A stretch of 14,467 nucleotides of DNA from Prevotellaceae bacterium (GCA_031288885.1 JAITQP010000085.1:1-14467); one strand, 5' to 3'. Shown: positions 1 to 7,342, numbered from the stretch's first letter. Notes: a model not told the origin generated them from the sequence alone. Made by a program: numbers and translations.

Positions 1-376
1 CAGCGCGTCAGCTAAAAAATGCGCTATTATTTCTTAGCTGAAAGCTTATTGTAAATGAAGCATTTTGCTTACGTACTGAAAGGAAAACGCGCCACAAAGT
101 AACAATTTGTAGCTGAAAAATTTTCGACATTCCGAAAAATTGGTTTTTTTGAGGGTTGGTGGAGGTGGCTTATAAGATAAATTTGCAGTTGTAAAGTGCC
201 GCCATACGCTTTTTCGCGGCAGCGGCGGCTTTTCAAGCCGCTCCACCTTACAATGACGAAATTGCTTAGACATATTATTAACGCTTCGTCTTTTCCCTTT
301 TTTACCCGTATATGGGTTCGGGTCTCGCAATGACGCAAAGCGCGTAACGTTGCAGCAAATCGTTAATCATTAATAA
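1..376. other. Non-coding, repeat-rich region downstream of murG
   Basis: I see no credible gene here. Two minus-strand open frames cover much of it, but their peptides (for example RHCETR and FRHCKVER) are the typical spurious products of dispersed CATTGCGAG-type repeats. Two such units, marked by CAATGACG on the plus strand, lie at 251-258 and 328-335. An 8-base inverted repeat (TCAGCTAA at 8-15, TTAGCTGA at 34-41) and a tight hairpin (225-241) are also present. In most Bacteroidota murC would follow murG here, so the lack of coding sequence is notable. Base composition is more AT-rich than the genes. Confidence 0.7.
225..241. repeat. Short perfect hairpin
   Basis: GCGGCTT at 225-231 pairs with AAGCCGC at 235-241 across a 3-base loop. 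It lies inside one of the dispersed repeat units. No T-tract follows on either strand, so I do not call it an intrinsic terminator for the murG transcript. Confidence 0.6.
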
Positions 377-396
377 CTAATAGCTAATAGCTATTT
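361..396 (-). repeat. Heptad array A (ATTANNN), at the murG 3' end
   Basis: Read on the minus strand, consecutive 7-base units are ATTAGCT, ATTAGTT, ATTAATG and ATTAACG, preceded by a partial ATAGCT unit. The array overlaps the end of murG and encodes its last residues and TAG stop. It runs straight into a GCTGCAACGTT / CGCGCTTTGCG stretch that resembles the one beside array H near 14290-14336. Confidence 0.75.
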
Positions 397-1468
397 TCGC
401 GATTTGCTCTGCGGCGTTTTCGATTGCCAGCGCGCCAATGTTGCGCTCAAGCTCCCTTTGCTGCTCCCCGTCGTTCGCCAAGCGGAGGGCGAGCGGGATG
501 AGCTGCTCCAGCGCCTGCCCGTCGGGGAGGAGGAGCGCGGCGTTTTTCCTGACCAGCGCCATGGCGTTGGCGGTTTGGTGGTCTTCGGCAACGTTGGGCG
601 ACGGCACAAGGATGCAGGGCTTTCGCGCCACGCAGAGCTCGGCAATGGCGCTCGCGCCGGCGCGCGACACCACCACGTCGGCGGCGGCGTAGGCGTAGTC
701 CATGCGGCTGATGAAGCTCGTCACCACAACGTTGCCGCAGGCTCTGCCGGCGAGCTCGTCGCCAACTCTCCGGCGGTAGTACTCGCCCGTTTGCCAGATG
801 AGCTGCACGCCGGCGGCGGCCTCCACGGCGTTGAGGTGGCGCAGGACGCTCGCGTTGAGGGTGCGCGCCCCCAAGCTTCCGCCCACGATGAGGATGGTCT
901 TCCTGTCGGGCCTCAAGCCGAAGTGCGCCACCGCCTCGCTGCGCAGGCTCGCCACGCTGCGCAGGTCTTGGCGCACGGGGTTTCCGGTGAAGATGATTTT
1001 TTCCTTCGGAAAAAACCGCTCCATCCCCTCATACGCCACGCATATCTTCGCGGCGCGCCTTGCCAGCAGCCTGTTGGTGAGGCCGGCGTAGGAGTTTTGC
1101 TCCTGTATGATGGTGGGTATCCCCTTGCGCTGCGCCGTCCAGAGGGTGGGCGCGCTGGCGTACCCGCCTACGCCCACCACCGCGTCGGGGGCAAAGGTGC
1201 GGATTATCCCCGCCGCCCTGCGCAGGCTCGTGAGCAGCTTGGCGGGCGCCGACAGGTTTTTGGCGGAGAGAATTTTCCGCTCTATCCCCACAACGGGCAA
1301 GCCGACTATCGGGTATCCCGCCGCGGGCACTTTCTCCATCTCCATTCGCCCCTCAGCGCCCACAAACAATAGCTCCACGTCCGGCCGCTCCTGCCTGAGC
1401 GCGCCTGCAATGGCTAACGCCGGAAAGATATGCCCCCCTGTACCCCCACCGCTGATGATAATTCTCAT
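377..1468 (-). CDS. murG: MurG, lipid II-forming GlcNAc transferase
   Basis: This peripheral inner-membrane GT28 enzyme transfers GlcNAc from UDP-GlcNAc to lipid I to make lipid II. The 363 residues are the normal family length. Visible motifs are the N-terminal G-rich loop GGGTGGH (7-13), GVGGYASAP (about 99-107), QEQN (122-125), GGSLGA (196-201) and the C-terminal donor-binding block SRAGASAIAEL (268-278), followed by EDHQTANA (295-302). The start is ATG, four bases downstream of heptad array B, with no Shine-Dalgarno sequence. The last residues (ISY) and TAG stop fall inside heptad array A. It is the last dcw gene in the window. It is separated from ftsW by 451 bases that contain the 4HB gene, where close spacing would be expected. 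Function is certain by motif; the array-derived ends are directly visible. Confidence 0.97.
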   Translation of the reverse strand: MRIIISGGGTGGHIFPALAIAGALRQERPDVELLFVGAEGRMEMEKVPAAGYPIVGLPVVGIERKILSAKNLSAPAKLLTSLRRAAGIIRTFAPDAVVGVGGYASAPTLWTAQRKGIPTIIQEQNSYAGLTNRLLARRAAKICVAYEGMERFFPKEKIIFTGNPVRQDLRSVASLRSEAVAHFGLRPDRKTILIVGGSLGARTLNASVLRHLNAVEAAAGVQLIWQTGEYYRRRVGDELAGRACGNVVVTSFISRMDYAYAAADVVVSRAGASAIAELCVARKPCILVPSPNVAEDHQTANAMALVRKNAALLLPDGQALEQLIPLALRLANDGEQQRELERNIGALAIENAAEQIAKIAISY

Positions 1469-1470
1469 TT

Positions 1471-1497
1471 TTAATGATTAATGATTAATGATTAATG
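1471..1497 (+). repeat. Heptad array B, left inverted arm of the 4HB element
   Basis: A partial TTAATG is followed by three perfect ATTAATG units (1477-1483, 1484-1490, 1491-1497). It lies between the 4HB stop and the murG start. All 27 bases are repeated in inverted orientation within array C on the other side of the 4HB gene. Confidence 0.9.
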
Positions 1498-1503
1498 GAG
1501 CTT

Positions 1504-1857
1504 CTAATGGTTAGTCTTCGCAGTTCTGATGGAGGCGGTTATCAGCTTGATAAGCTCAATAGCATCAGGATTTATGCTTTCAAATTCGTTACCCGAAATG
1601 TATTCGGTTTCGCAAAGCAACTCCAGCCAATAGATTGTTTCATTAGCCTCCTTTTGGGCAATTGACATTTTGTGGATAAAATCGTCCTTACTTTCCGAAT
1701 ACTCCGCTTCCCGTATCATAGCGCCAACAGAAGTACCACTCCGTAAAATCTGCTTCGACAGCACAAATTCTCTTTTTTCCCCGTTCAAATGCTTGTACAG
1801 ATTTACAATCCTCACTGCAAACCTGAAACTCTTTGTTTTCAAAATATTGTCTTTCAT
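1504..1857 (-). CDS. Four-helix-bundle protein (23S rRNA intervening-sequence protein family)
   Basis: This 117-residue protein matches, from memory, the four-helix-bundle family typed by the 23S rRNA intervening-sequence protein (S23/IVP), structurally related to the Avd accessory protein of diversity-generating retroelements. Recognisable blocks are KSFRFAVRIVNLY (about 9-21), LSKQILRSGTSVGA (about 33-46), REAEYSESKDDFIHKM (about 49-64) and AQKEANETIYWLELL (about 67-81). The length is typical and the frame intact. It is predicted cytoplasmic, with basic and acidic amphipathic helices. Molecular function is unknown for most members; Avd is a basic nucleic-acid-binding pentamer. It is co-directional with the dcw operon but is not a usual member. 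Its AT-rich composition and the inverted heptad arrays on both sides suggest it arrived with its flanks. No convincing promoter was found in the 46 bases between its start and array C. Confidence 0.92.
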   Translation of the reverse strand: MKDNILKTKSFRFAVRIVNLYKHLNGEKREFVLSKQILRSGTSVGAMIREAEYSESKDDFIHKMSIAQKEANETIYWLELLCETEYISGNEFESINPDAIELIKLITASIRTAKTNH

Positions 1858-1903
1858 AGAATGTTATTAAAAAATAATCAAGCATTAGGTATTATACACT
1901 GGA

Positions 1904-1936
1904 CATTAATCATTAATCATTAATCATTAATCATTA
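1904..1936 (+). repeat. Heptad array C, right inverted arm and ftsW 3' end
   Basis: Four perfect CATTAAT units start at 1904, 1911, 1918 and 1925, followed by a partial CATTA. On the minus strand these are ATTAATG units. The array overlaps the end of ftsW, encoding its last five residues and its TAA stop, and is the inverted partner of array B. Confidence 0.92.
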
Positions 1937-3137
1937 TTTCTTCCTCTTCTTTTTCTTGGCTGCGGCTCATGCTTAGGAGCATTCCAAACATGATGCAGGT
2001 GACGATTATCGACGAGCCGCCCTGACTTATCAGGGGCAAATTTTGCCCCGTGACGGGCGCAAGCCCCGTGGCGACGCACATGTTGACCAGCGCCTGCAGC
2101 ACAATCTGCGTAACAATCCCTATGGCAAGTATCGCCGGAAAAAAGCGCGCGGACTTGCGCGTCATGACCCCTACCCGAAACATCAAAATGAGGTACGCCA
2201 GCAGCACCAGCACGGCCACCACCAGCCCGTACTCCTCTATCACGATGGCAAAAATAAAGTCGCTGTACGCCTCGGGCAGGTAGTAGCGCATCTTGCTGTT
2301 GCCGGGACCCTTGCCGAATACGCCGCTGGAGGCGATGGCCATGTGCGCAAAATCCGACTGCTCAAACGCCCCCGAGGTGGCCACAACGGCGTGCTCGTCG
2401 CCAAACCTGTCGTCCAGCCTGCTGTACATGGTCTTGAGCCGCGTCATGCTGATGACCTTGTTGCACGCCATGAGCACGCCGGTGGGCTTCTCCCTGCTCT
2501 TTTCCTTGGCGCTCACGGCGTCGGCCACCACCTTTGTGAGGCACAGCGCCAGCCCCACCAGCGCCGCCAGAGAGGCCACCGTGGCCAGCAGGTAGCGCAG
2601 CCGCGTGCGCCCAATGAACATGAGCGTAAAGCACGTGAGGCAAAGGATGGCGGCGGTGGAAAAGTTGGACAGGAATATGAAAAAGCACATGGCTATCACC
2701 GGCAGGGCAATGGGCACAAACCCTTTCCGGAAATCCTTAATATGCTCCTGCTTAAGCGTTACCTGCCTTGCGATGTAGAGGATGAGCGCGAGCTTGCACA
2801 GCTCCGCCGGCTGAAAAAAACCCAGCGAGCGCACCGCCTGATTGTGGCTGCGGCCAATGCACAGCATGGCGACCATGAGCGCCAGCGCGCCAAAGTACCC
2901 CACAGGCGCCAAGCTCATGAACAGCGTGTAGGGCGTGCGCGAGCAAATGTACATCAAGACAAACCCCGCCACCAGAAACACCAGCTGCTTCAGCAGGTAG
3001 TACAGCGGCTCCGCGCTGGGGGAGCGCCACGAGATGCCCGCCGTGGAGGAGTAAACCAGCAGGAGCGAAAAGCCCGACAGCGCCACCGCAATCAGCCAAA
3101 TCGTTTTGTCGCCCTTTATGTATTTTCCCAAGTCCAT
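1920..3137 (-). CDS. ftsW: FtsW, septal peptidoglycan polymerase (SEDS)
   Basis: This polytopic SEDS glycosyltransferase polymerises lipid II at the septum together with FtsI. It has 405 residues and about ten hydrophobic segments, the first at about 12-34. Conserved SEDS blocks include FQPAEL (108-113), the periplasmic-loop end SSGVFGKGPGNS (about 270-281), FAIVIEEYGL (about 296-305) and PVTGQNLPLISQGGSS (361-376). A long loop at about 200-260 precedes the last helices. It starts at ATG 12 bases after the murD stop, so translation is probably coupled. The C-terminus EKEEEEIMIND is odd: IMIND (401-405) and the TAA stop are encoded by heptad array C, so the native tail was probably rewritten by the repeat. 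RodA is an alternative SEDS member, but the operon position supports FtsW. Confidence 0.96.
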   Translation of the reverse strand: MDLGKYIKGDKTIWLIAVALSGFSLLLVYSSTAGISWRSPSAEPLYYLLKQLVFLVAGFVLMYICSRTPYTLFMSLAPVGYFGALALMVAMLCIGRSHNQAVRSLGFFQPAELCKLALILYIARQVTLKQEHIKDFRKGFVPIALPVIAMCFFIFLSNFSTAAILCLTCFTLMFIGRTRLRYLLATVASLAALVGLALCLTKVVADAVSAKEKSREKPTGVLMACNKVISMTRLKTMYSRLDDRFGDEHAVVATSGAFEQSDFAHMAIASSGVFGKGPGNSKMRYYLPEAYSDFIFAIVIEEYGLVVAVLVLLAYLILMFRVGVMTRKSARFFPAILAIGIVTQIVLQALVNMCVATGLAPVTGQNLPLISQGGSSIIVTCIMFGMLLSMSRSQEKEEEEIMIND

Positions 3138-3149
3138 CGTCGTTAATCG

Positions 3150-4487
3150 CTATAAGTATCGTATGGCGCGCTTGAACTGCTCGCCCCTGTCCTCGTAATT
3201 TTGGAAGAGGTCGAAGCTGGCGCAGGCGGGCGAGAGGAGCACCGTGTCGCCCTTGCCGCAGAGGCGGTAGGCGGCCTTCACCGCCTCCGCCGCCGAGCGC
3301 GTATCCACTATGGGGCTCACCACGCCGTCAAACGCCTCGTGGATTTTGCGGTTATCTACGCCCATGCACACAATGGCCTTCACCTTTTGCTTTACGAGCT
3401 CCAGCAGCTCGCCGTAGTCGTTGCCCTTGTCCACGCCGCCCACAATCCACACGGTGGGCGCGGTCATGCTCTCCAGCGCGTACCACGTAGAGTTGATGTT
3501 GGTGGCCTTGCTATCGTTTATAAACAAAACTCCGCCCACCTTGAGCACAGGCTCCAGCCGGTGCTCTATGCTTTCAAAGCTCATTAAGCTTTTGCGGATG
3601 TAGTCCTTTTTTATCCTCAGGACTTGCCCCGCAATGCTTGCCGCCATGGAGTTGTAAAGGTTATGCTTGCCCTTAAGCGAGAGCTCGTCAAGGAGCATTT
3701 CGAGAGAGTTGTTTTTGTACATTGCCGTAAATTTATTGTTGTTTAAACATGCACCCTGAGAAAGCTGCTGCCGCCGGCTAAAGCCCAGCAGCTGCGCCTG
3801 TATGTTGGCTTCCGCCAAGTATTTCATCGTCACCTCATCGTCTGCGCAGTAGATAAAGAAGCCGTTTTTGTCCATATTCTGCGCAATGCGAAATTTTGAC
3901 CTTGCGTAATTCTCCATCCGGTAGCCGTACCTGTCGAGGTGGTCGGGCGTGATGTTGAGCAGCACGGCGACGTCGGCCTTGAAGCGGTACATGCCGTCGA
4001 GCTGAAAGGAGCTCAGCTCGAGGACGTAGTAGCCGAAATTTTCGGTGGCCACCTGCCACGCAAAGCTCCTGCCGATGTTGCCGCCCAGCCCAACGTTGAG
4101 CCCCGCGCGCTTCATGATGTCGTAGATGAGCGAGGTGGTGGTGGTTTTTCCGTTGCTGCCCGTGATGCACACCAGCTTGGCGGCGGTGTAGCGCGCCGCC
4201 AGCTCTATCTCCGAGATGACCGGCACGCCTGCCGCGAGCAGCTTTTGCACGATGGGCGCCGTGTCGGGTATTCCCGGGCTTTTCACCACCTCGTCGGCGC
4301 TTAGTATCAGCGCCTCCGTGTGGCCGCCCTGCTCGCAGGCAACGCCGTGGCGTTGCAGCGTATCCGCGTAGCTCGCCCCAATGCTCCCACGGTCGGACAG
4401 GAAAACGTCGAACCCCTTTGCGCTCCCAAGCACCGCCGCGCCAACGCCGCTTTCGCCTCCTCCAAGTATTACAAGACGCTTTTTCAA
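3150..4487 (-). CDS. murD: MurD, UDP-MurNAc-L-Ala:D-Glu ligase
   Basis: This cytoplasmic ATP-dependent ligase adds D-glutamate to UDP-MurNAc-L-alanine. The 445 residues are normal for the Bacteroidota form. Seen are the N-terminal GGGESGVGAA (9-18), P-loop GSNGKTT (110-116), LNITPDHLDRYG (about 177-188), KGKHNLYNSMAA (about 272-283), EHRLEPV (308-314), NDSKATN (324-330) and the C-terminal SPACASFDLFQNYEDRGEQF (419-438). The start is TTG at 4487-4485. The codon directly before it is an in-frame TAA, so no upstream start is possible, and the resulting MKKRLVILGGGESG aligns with what I recall of MurD N-termini. This TTG lies at the edge of heptad array D, suggesting the repeat replaced an original start codon. 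It is 102 bases downstream of mraY, an unusually wide gap for this operon. Confidence 0.97.
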   Translation of the reverse strand: MKKRLVILGGGESGVGAAVLGSAKGFDVFLSDRGSIGASYADTLQRHGVACEQGGHTEALILSADEVVKSPGIPDTAPIVQKLLAAGVPVISEIELAARYTAAKLVCITGSNGKTTTTSLIYDIMKRAGLNVGLGGNIGRSFAWQVATENFGYYVLELSSFQLDGMYRFKADVAVLLNITPDHLDRYGYRMENYARSKFRIAQNMDKNGFFIYCADDEVTMKYLAEANIQAQLLGFSRRQQLSQGACLNNNKFTAMYKNNSLEMLLDELSLKGKHNLYNSMAASIAGQVLRIKKDYIRKSLMSFESIEHRLEPVLKVGGVLFINDSKATNINSTWYALESMTAPTVWIVGGVDKGNDYGELLELVKQKVKAIVCMGVDNRKIHEAFDGVVSPIVDTRSAAEAVKAAYRLCGKGDTVLLSPACASFDLFQNYEDRGEQFKRAIRYL

Positions 4488-4520
4488 TTACGAATTAAAA
4501 ATTACGAATTACGAATTATT
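4486..4520 (+). repeat. Heptad array D at the murD start
   Basis: Five units in perfect 7-base register begin at 4486, 4493, 4500, 4507 and 4514: AATTACG, AATTAAA, AATTACG, AATTACG and AATTATT. The first unit contains the complement of the murD TTG start codon and of the in-frame TAA directly before it. Confidence 0.9.
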
Positions 4521-4535
4521 TTTCTACCCACTTTC

Positions 4536-4551
4536 CGTCCCTAACGGGACG
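4536..4551. repeat. Hairpin between two heptad arrays
   Basis: CGTCCC (4536-4541) and GGGACG (4546-4551) form a perfect stem with loop TAAC in the mraY-murD gap, between arrays D and E. Read on the minus strand it is followed by GGAAAGTGGGTAGAAAAAT. The hairpin and its tail recall dispersed GTCCCGTAGGGACG-type repeats that I associate with other Bacteroidota genomes, but this is memory only. The separation from the nearest T-rich run on either strand argues against a standard intrinsic terminator. Confidence 0.6.
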
Positions 4552-4560
4552 CGCAAGCCC

Positions 4561-4588
4561 ATTAATCATTAATCATTAACCATTAACC
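4561..4588 (+). repeat. Heptad array E directly after the mraY stop
   Basis: Four units in register are ATTAATC, ATTAATC, ATTAACC and ATTAACC, at 4561, 4568, 4575 and 4582. The mraY TAG stop (4590-4592) is one base away, so on the transcribed strand the array begins immediately after translation ends. Confidence 0.9.
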
Positions 4589-4589
4589 A

Positions 4590-5840
4590 CTACCTCACCT
4601 TTAGCGTCAGCACGGCGGCGATTGCCAGCAGGGCTGCGATAATCCAGAAGCGCACCACAATTTTTGCCTCCGGCATATTTTTCTTCTGGTAGTGGTGGTG
4701 CAGCGGCGCCATGAGAAAGACGCGCCGCCCCTCGCCGTATCTTTTTTTGGTATACTTAAAGTAGCCCACCTGTATCACCACCGACAAGCTCTCGGCAAAG
4801 AGCACGCCGCAGAGGATGGGTATGAGCAGCTCCTTGCGGATGATGATGGCGCACACCGCTATAATCCCGCCCAGCGCAAGGCTGCCCGTATCGCCCATGA
4901 ACACCTGCGCGGGGTAGCTGTTGTACCACAAGAACCCCGTGAGCGCGCCGATGAAGATGGCCATGAAAATAACCACCTCGCCCGAGTTGGGGATGTACAT
5001 TATTTGCAGGTAGTCGGAGTAAATCACGTTGCTCGACAGGTAGGCAAGGATGCCCAGCGTTACGCCGATAACGATGGATACGCCCGCCGCCAGCCCGTCC
5101 ATGCCGTCGGTGAGGTTGGCGCCGTTGGACACCGCCGTTACAATAAAAATGGTGATGAGCATGAAGATAATCCAGCCCGCCGCCTGCTTGTGCTCGCCCG
5201 CGCAGTCGGGCACCAGCATGTTGTAGTCAAACTCGTTGTCCTTAACAAACGGGATGGTTGTTTTGGTGCACTTGCACGCCTCGCTGAGGAATATCACGCG
5301 CTGGCTCTCCCCGCTGCCGATAATCATCTGGTGGGCTTTGGGGTCGTCGGCGGCGAGCTTGTCGTGCACCACAAAGGTGTCGCCCGCGTAGAGCAGCGCG
5401 CTGACAATTACGCCCAGCCCCACCTGCCCAACAATCTTAAACTTGCCGTGCAGCCCCGATTTGTTTTTCTTGAACACCTTGATGTAGTCGTCCAAAAACC
5501 CAAGGGAGCCGAGCCACGCCGCGCTGATGACCATAATCCACGTGTACATGTTGGTGAGGTCTGCCAGCAGGAGCGTTGGCGCAAGGATGCAGAGCAGGAT
5601 GATGACGCCCCCCATGGTGGGCGTGCCGCGCTTTTGCAGCTGCCCGTTGAGCCCAAGGTCGCGCACCTCCTCGCCGATAAGCTTGCGCTTCAGCAGCCGG
5701 ATGATGCGCTTGCCGAATACCAGCCCCATGAGCAGCGACAGCAGCAGGCCTACGCCTGCGCGAAACGAAATGTAGTTTATCAATCGTTCGCCCGGGAAGT
5801 CGTAAATGCTCCCTAAGTAGTTGATGAGGTGGTACAGCAT
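4590..5840 (-). CDS. mraY: MraY, lipid I synthase
   Basis: This integral membrane enzyme transfers phospho-MurNAc-pentapeptide to undecaprenyl phosphate, giving lipid I. Key residues are the aspartate pair D117-D118 in GFLDDYIKV, the NGANLTDGMDGLAAG block (239-253), FMGDTGS (314-320, catalytic Asp317) and the histidine motif APLHHHYQKK (378-387). The 416 residues exceed the roughly 360 of E. coli MraY. The extra length is mainly a hydrophilic insert at about 152-215, as I recall for Bacteroidota MraY. About ten membrane segments are visible. The ATG start is preceded by AGGAAA at a suitable distance, one of few Shine-Dalgarno-like sites in the window. It lies 36 bases after murE. There is no murF between murE and mraY, the usual Bacteroidota arrangement. 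Confidence 0.97.
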   Translation of the reverse strand: MLYHLINYLGSIYDFPGERLINYISFRAGVGLLLSLLMGLVFGKRIIRLLKRKLIGEEVRDLGLNGQLQKRGTPTMGGVIILLCILAPTLLLADLTNMYTWIMVISAAWLGSLGFLDDYIKVFKKNKSGLHGKFKIVGQVGLGVIVSALLYAGDTFVVHDKLAADDPKAHQMIIGSGESQRVIFLSEACKCTKTTIPFVKDNEFDYNMLVPDCAGEHKQAAGWIIFMLITIFIVTAVSNGANLTDGMDGLAAGVSIVIGVTLGILAYLSSNVIYSDYLQIMYIPNSGEVVIFMAIFIGALTGFLWYNSYPAQVFMGDTGSLALGGIIAVCAIIIRKELLIPILCGVLFAESLSVVIQVGYFKYTKKRYGEGRRVFLMAPLHHHYQKKNMPEAKIVVRFWIIAALLAIAAVLTLKVR

Positions 5841-5876
5841 GGTTTCCTGTTTTTTGCGTGATTACTAATGCCCGTA

Positions 5877-7337
5877 TCACTTTCCGAGCTCGGCAAACAC
5901 CGCCTGCAGCGTTTCCTTGTCGTCGAAGTGAAATTTTTTTGTTCCTATAATTTGGTAATTTTCGTGCCCTTTTCCTGCCACCAGCACGATGTCGTCCTTT
6001 TCGGCAAGCATTGCCGCCGCCTTAATGGCGTCGCGCCGCCCCACGATGACGAGGGTTTTGCGGCGAGCCTCGTCGTCTAATCCGGCGTACATTTCGTCCA
6101 AAATGGTCTCCGGATTTTCGGTACGGGGGTTGTCGCTGGTGAGGATAGCCCTGTCGCTGTTTGCGGCGGCCTCGCGCGCCATGACGGGGCGCTTGGTGCG
6201 GTCGCGGTCGCCGCCGCAGCCCACCACCGTGATAATTCGCTGCCCGCTCCGCCGCAGCCTATTGATGGTGCTCAGCACGTTTTTCAGCGCGTCGGGCGTG
6301 TGGGCGTAGTCCACAATGGCGGTAACGCCGCCGCTCGAGCGCACGTACTCAAACCTTCCCGCCACCGCCTCCAGCGCGCTGATGATGCGGACAACCTCGC
6401 CGTGCGGCGCGCCCAGCAAAACGGCGGTTCCGTAAATCGCGCTCACGTTGTAGGCGTTGAAGTCGCCAATGAGCCGCGTCCACAGCTCCGTGCCGTTTAC
6501 GTCGAGCAGCATTCCGTCTAAGCGCTGCTCAACAATGCGGCACTTAAAGTCGGCGGGCGTGCGCAGCGCGTAGGTTTTTACCTGCGCCGCTGTGCTCTGC
6601 ACCATCACCTTTCCGTTGCGGTCGTCGGCGTTGGTGAGCGCAAAGGCTTCCTTGGGAAGCCCGTCAAAGAAGGCTTTTTTTGCCCTGATGTACTCCTCAA
6701 ACGTCTTGTGGTAGTCGAGGTGGTCGTGCGTGATGTTGCTGAAGACGCCGCCCGCAAAGCACAGCCCGTCTACGCGCCGCTGCGCCACGGCGTGCGAGCT
6801 GACCTCCATGAAGCAGTAGGCGCAGCCGCGCTCCGCCATGCGGTGCAGCAGGCTGTTGAGGGTAACAGCGTCGGGCGTGGTGTGCGTTGCCTCCACCGGC
6901 TCGTCGTCTACGAGGTAAACCACGGTGGAGATGAGCCCCGCCTTGTAGCCTAAGGCTTTGAAGAGGCGGTAGAGCAGCGTTGCGGTGGTAGTTTTTCCGT
7001 TGGTTCCCGTAATGCCCACCAGCTTTAGCTTTCGCGACGGGTTGCCGAAAAAGGTTGCCGCCGCTATGCCCGCCGCGCTGTCGCTGCTGTGCACCACGGC
7101 GTAGCACACGCTGGGGTCTATTTCGTCCGGCAGCTGCTGGCAGATAACGGCAACCGCGCCCTTGCGCACAGCGTCGGGGATAAAGGCGTGCCCGTCCGCC
7201 TGCGTTCCCCTGAGCGCAACAAAGCAGCACCCCTTGCTCGCCTCGCGGCTGTTGATGCACACGGAGGTAACCTCAACGTTGTGGCTGCCGCGCACCGCTG
7301 CCGCGCTAATTTGCTCAAGTATTTCTGTAAATTTCAT
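5877..7337 (-). CDS. murE: MurE, UDP-MurNAc-tripeptide synthetase (meso-DAP type)
   Basis: This cytoplasmic ATP-dependent ligase adds the third stem-peptide residue. The 486 residues show P-loop GTNGKTT (111-117), THTTPDAVTLN (about 151-161), MEVSSHAVAQRRVDG (about 177-191), NITHDHLDYH (201-210), the probable carbamylated lysine in IRAKKAFFDG (about K220) and VDYAHTPDALKN (about 342-353). The specificity motif is DNPR (402-405), which by family knowledge selects meso-diaminopimelate rather than lysine and so predicts a DAP-type cell wall. The ATG start gives a normal N-terminus (MKFTEILEQI) and lies 25 bases after the ftsI stop. Most of that spacer is heptad array F. Confidence 0.97.
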   Translation of the reverse strand: MKFTEILEQISAAAVRGSHNVEVTSVCINSREASKGCCFVALRGTQADGHAFIPDAVRKGAVAVICQQLPDEIDPSVCYAVVHSSDSAAGIAAATFFGNPSRKLKLVGITGTNGKTTTATLLYRLFKALGYKAGLISTVVYLVDDEPVEATHTTPDAVTLNSLLHRMAERGCAYCFMEVSSHAVAQRRVDGLCFAGGVFSNITHDHLDYHKTFEEYIRAKKAFFDGLPKEAFALTNADDRNGKVMVQSTAAQVKTYALRTPADFKCRIVEQRLDGMLLDVNGTELWTRLIGDFNAYNVSAIYGTAVLLGAPHGEVVRIISALEAVAGRFEYVRSSGGVTAIVDYAHTPDALKNVLSTINRLRRSGQRIITVVGCGGDRDRTKRPVMAREAAANSDRAILTSDNPRTENPETILDEMYAGLDDEARRKTLVIVGRRDAIKAAAMLAEKDDIVLVAGKGHENYQIIGTKKFHFDDKETLQAVFAELGK

Positions 7338-7342
7338 CGCTT

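Larger units (their letters stand above)
1471..1936. mobile_element. Candidate element: 4HB gene with inverted heptad-array ends
   Basis: A 117-residue 4HB gene is bracketed by a perfect 27-base inverted repeat made of ATTAATG heptads (1471-1497 and within 1904-1936). The segment splits ftsW from murG, normally neighbours in a compact operon. It is AT-rich: 18 of 60 bases are G or C at 1801-1860, against 39 of 60 at 2461-2520 in ftsW. Known relatives of the 4HB protein are encoded in intervening sequences of 23S rRNA genes, which also have paired inverted ends. Mobility is an inference. No transposase, target-site duplication or empty site can be shown here. Confidence 0.4.

Noticed and set aside
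46..338. Two overlapping minus-strand small open frames after murG
   Set aside because: Their peptides include RHCETR and similar runs typical of dispersed repeats. Composition changes along each frame and no start context supports them.
404..1372. Long plus-strand open frame opposite murG
   Set aside because: It is the complement of a certain gene in GC-rich DNA. Its product is rich in Arg, His, Gly and Ala with no recognisable motif.
1504..1857. 4HB gene as the avd accessory gene of a diversity-generating retroelement
   Set aside because: No reverse transcriptase, template repeat or variable repeat was seen anywhere in the window.
361..1936. Heptad arrays as a CRISPR array
   Set aside because: Units are 7 bases in direct tandem without spacers, and no cas gene is present.
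2043..3146. 367-residue plus-strand open frame opposite ftsW
   Set aside because: It is the antisense shadow of a membrane protein. The highly basic, Gln- and His-rich product matches no family I know.
4692..5816. 374-residue plus-strand open frame opposite mraY
   Set aside because: Same reasoning: it lies wholly within mraY on the other strand and has an unnatural composition.
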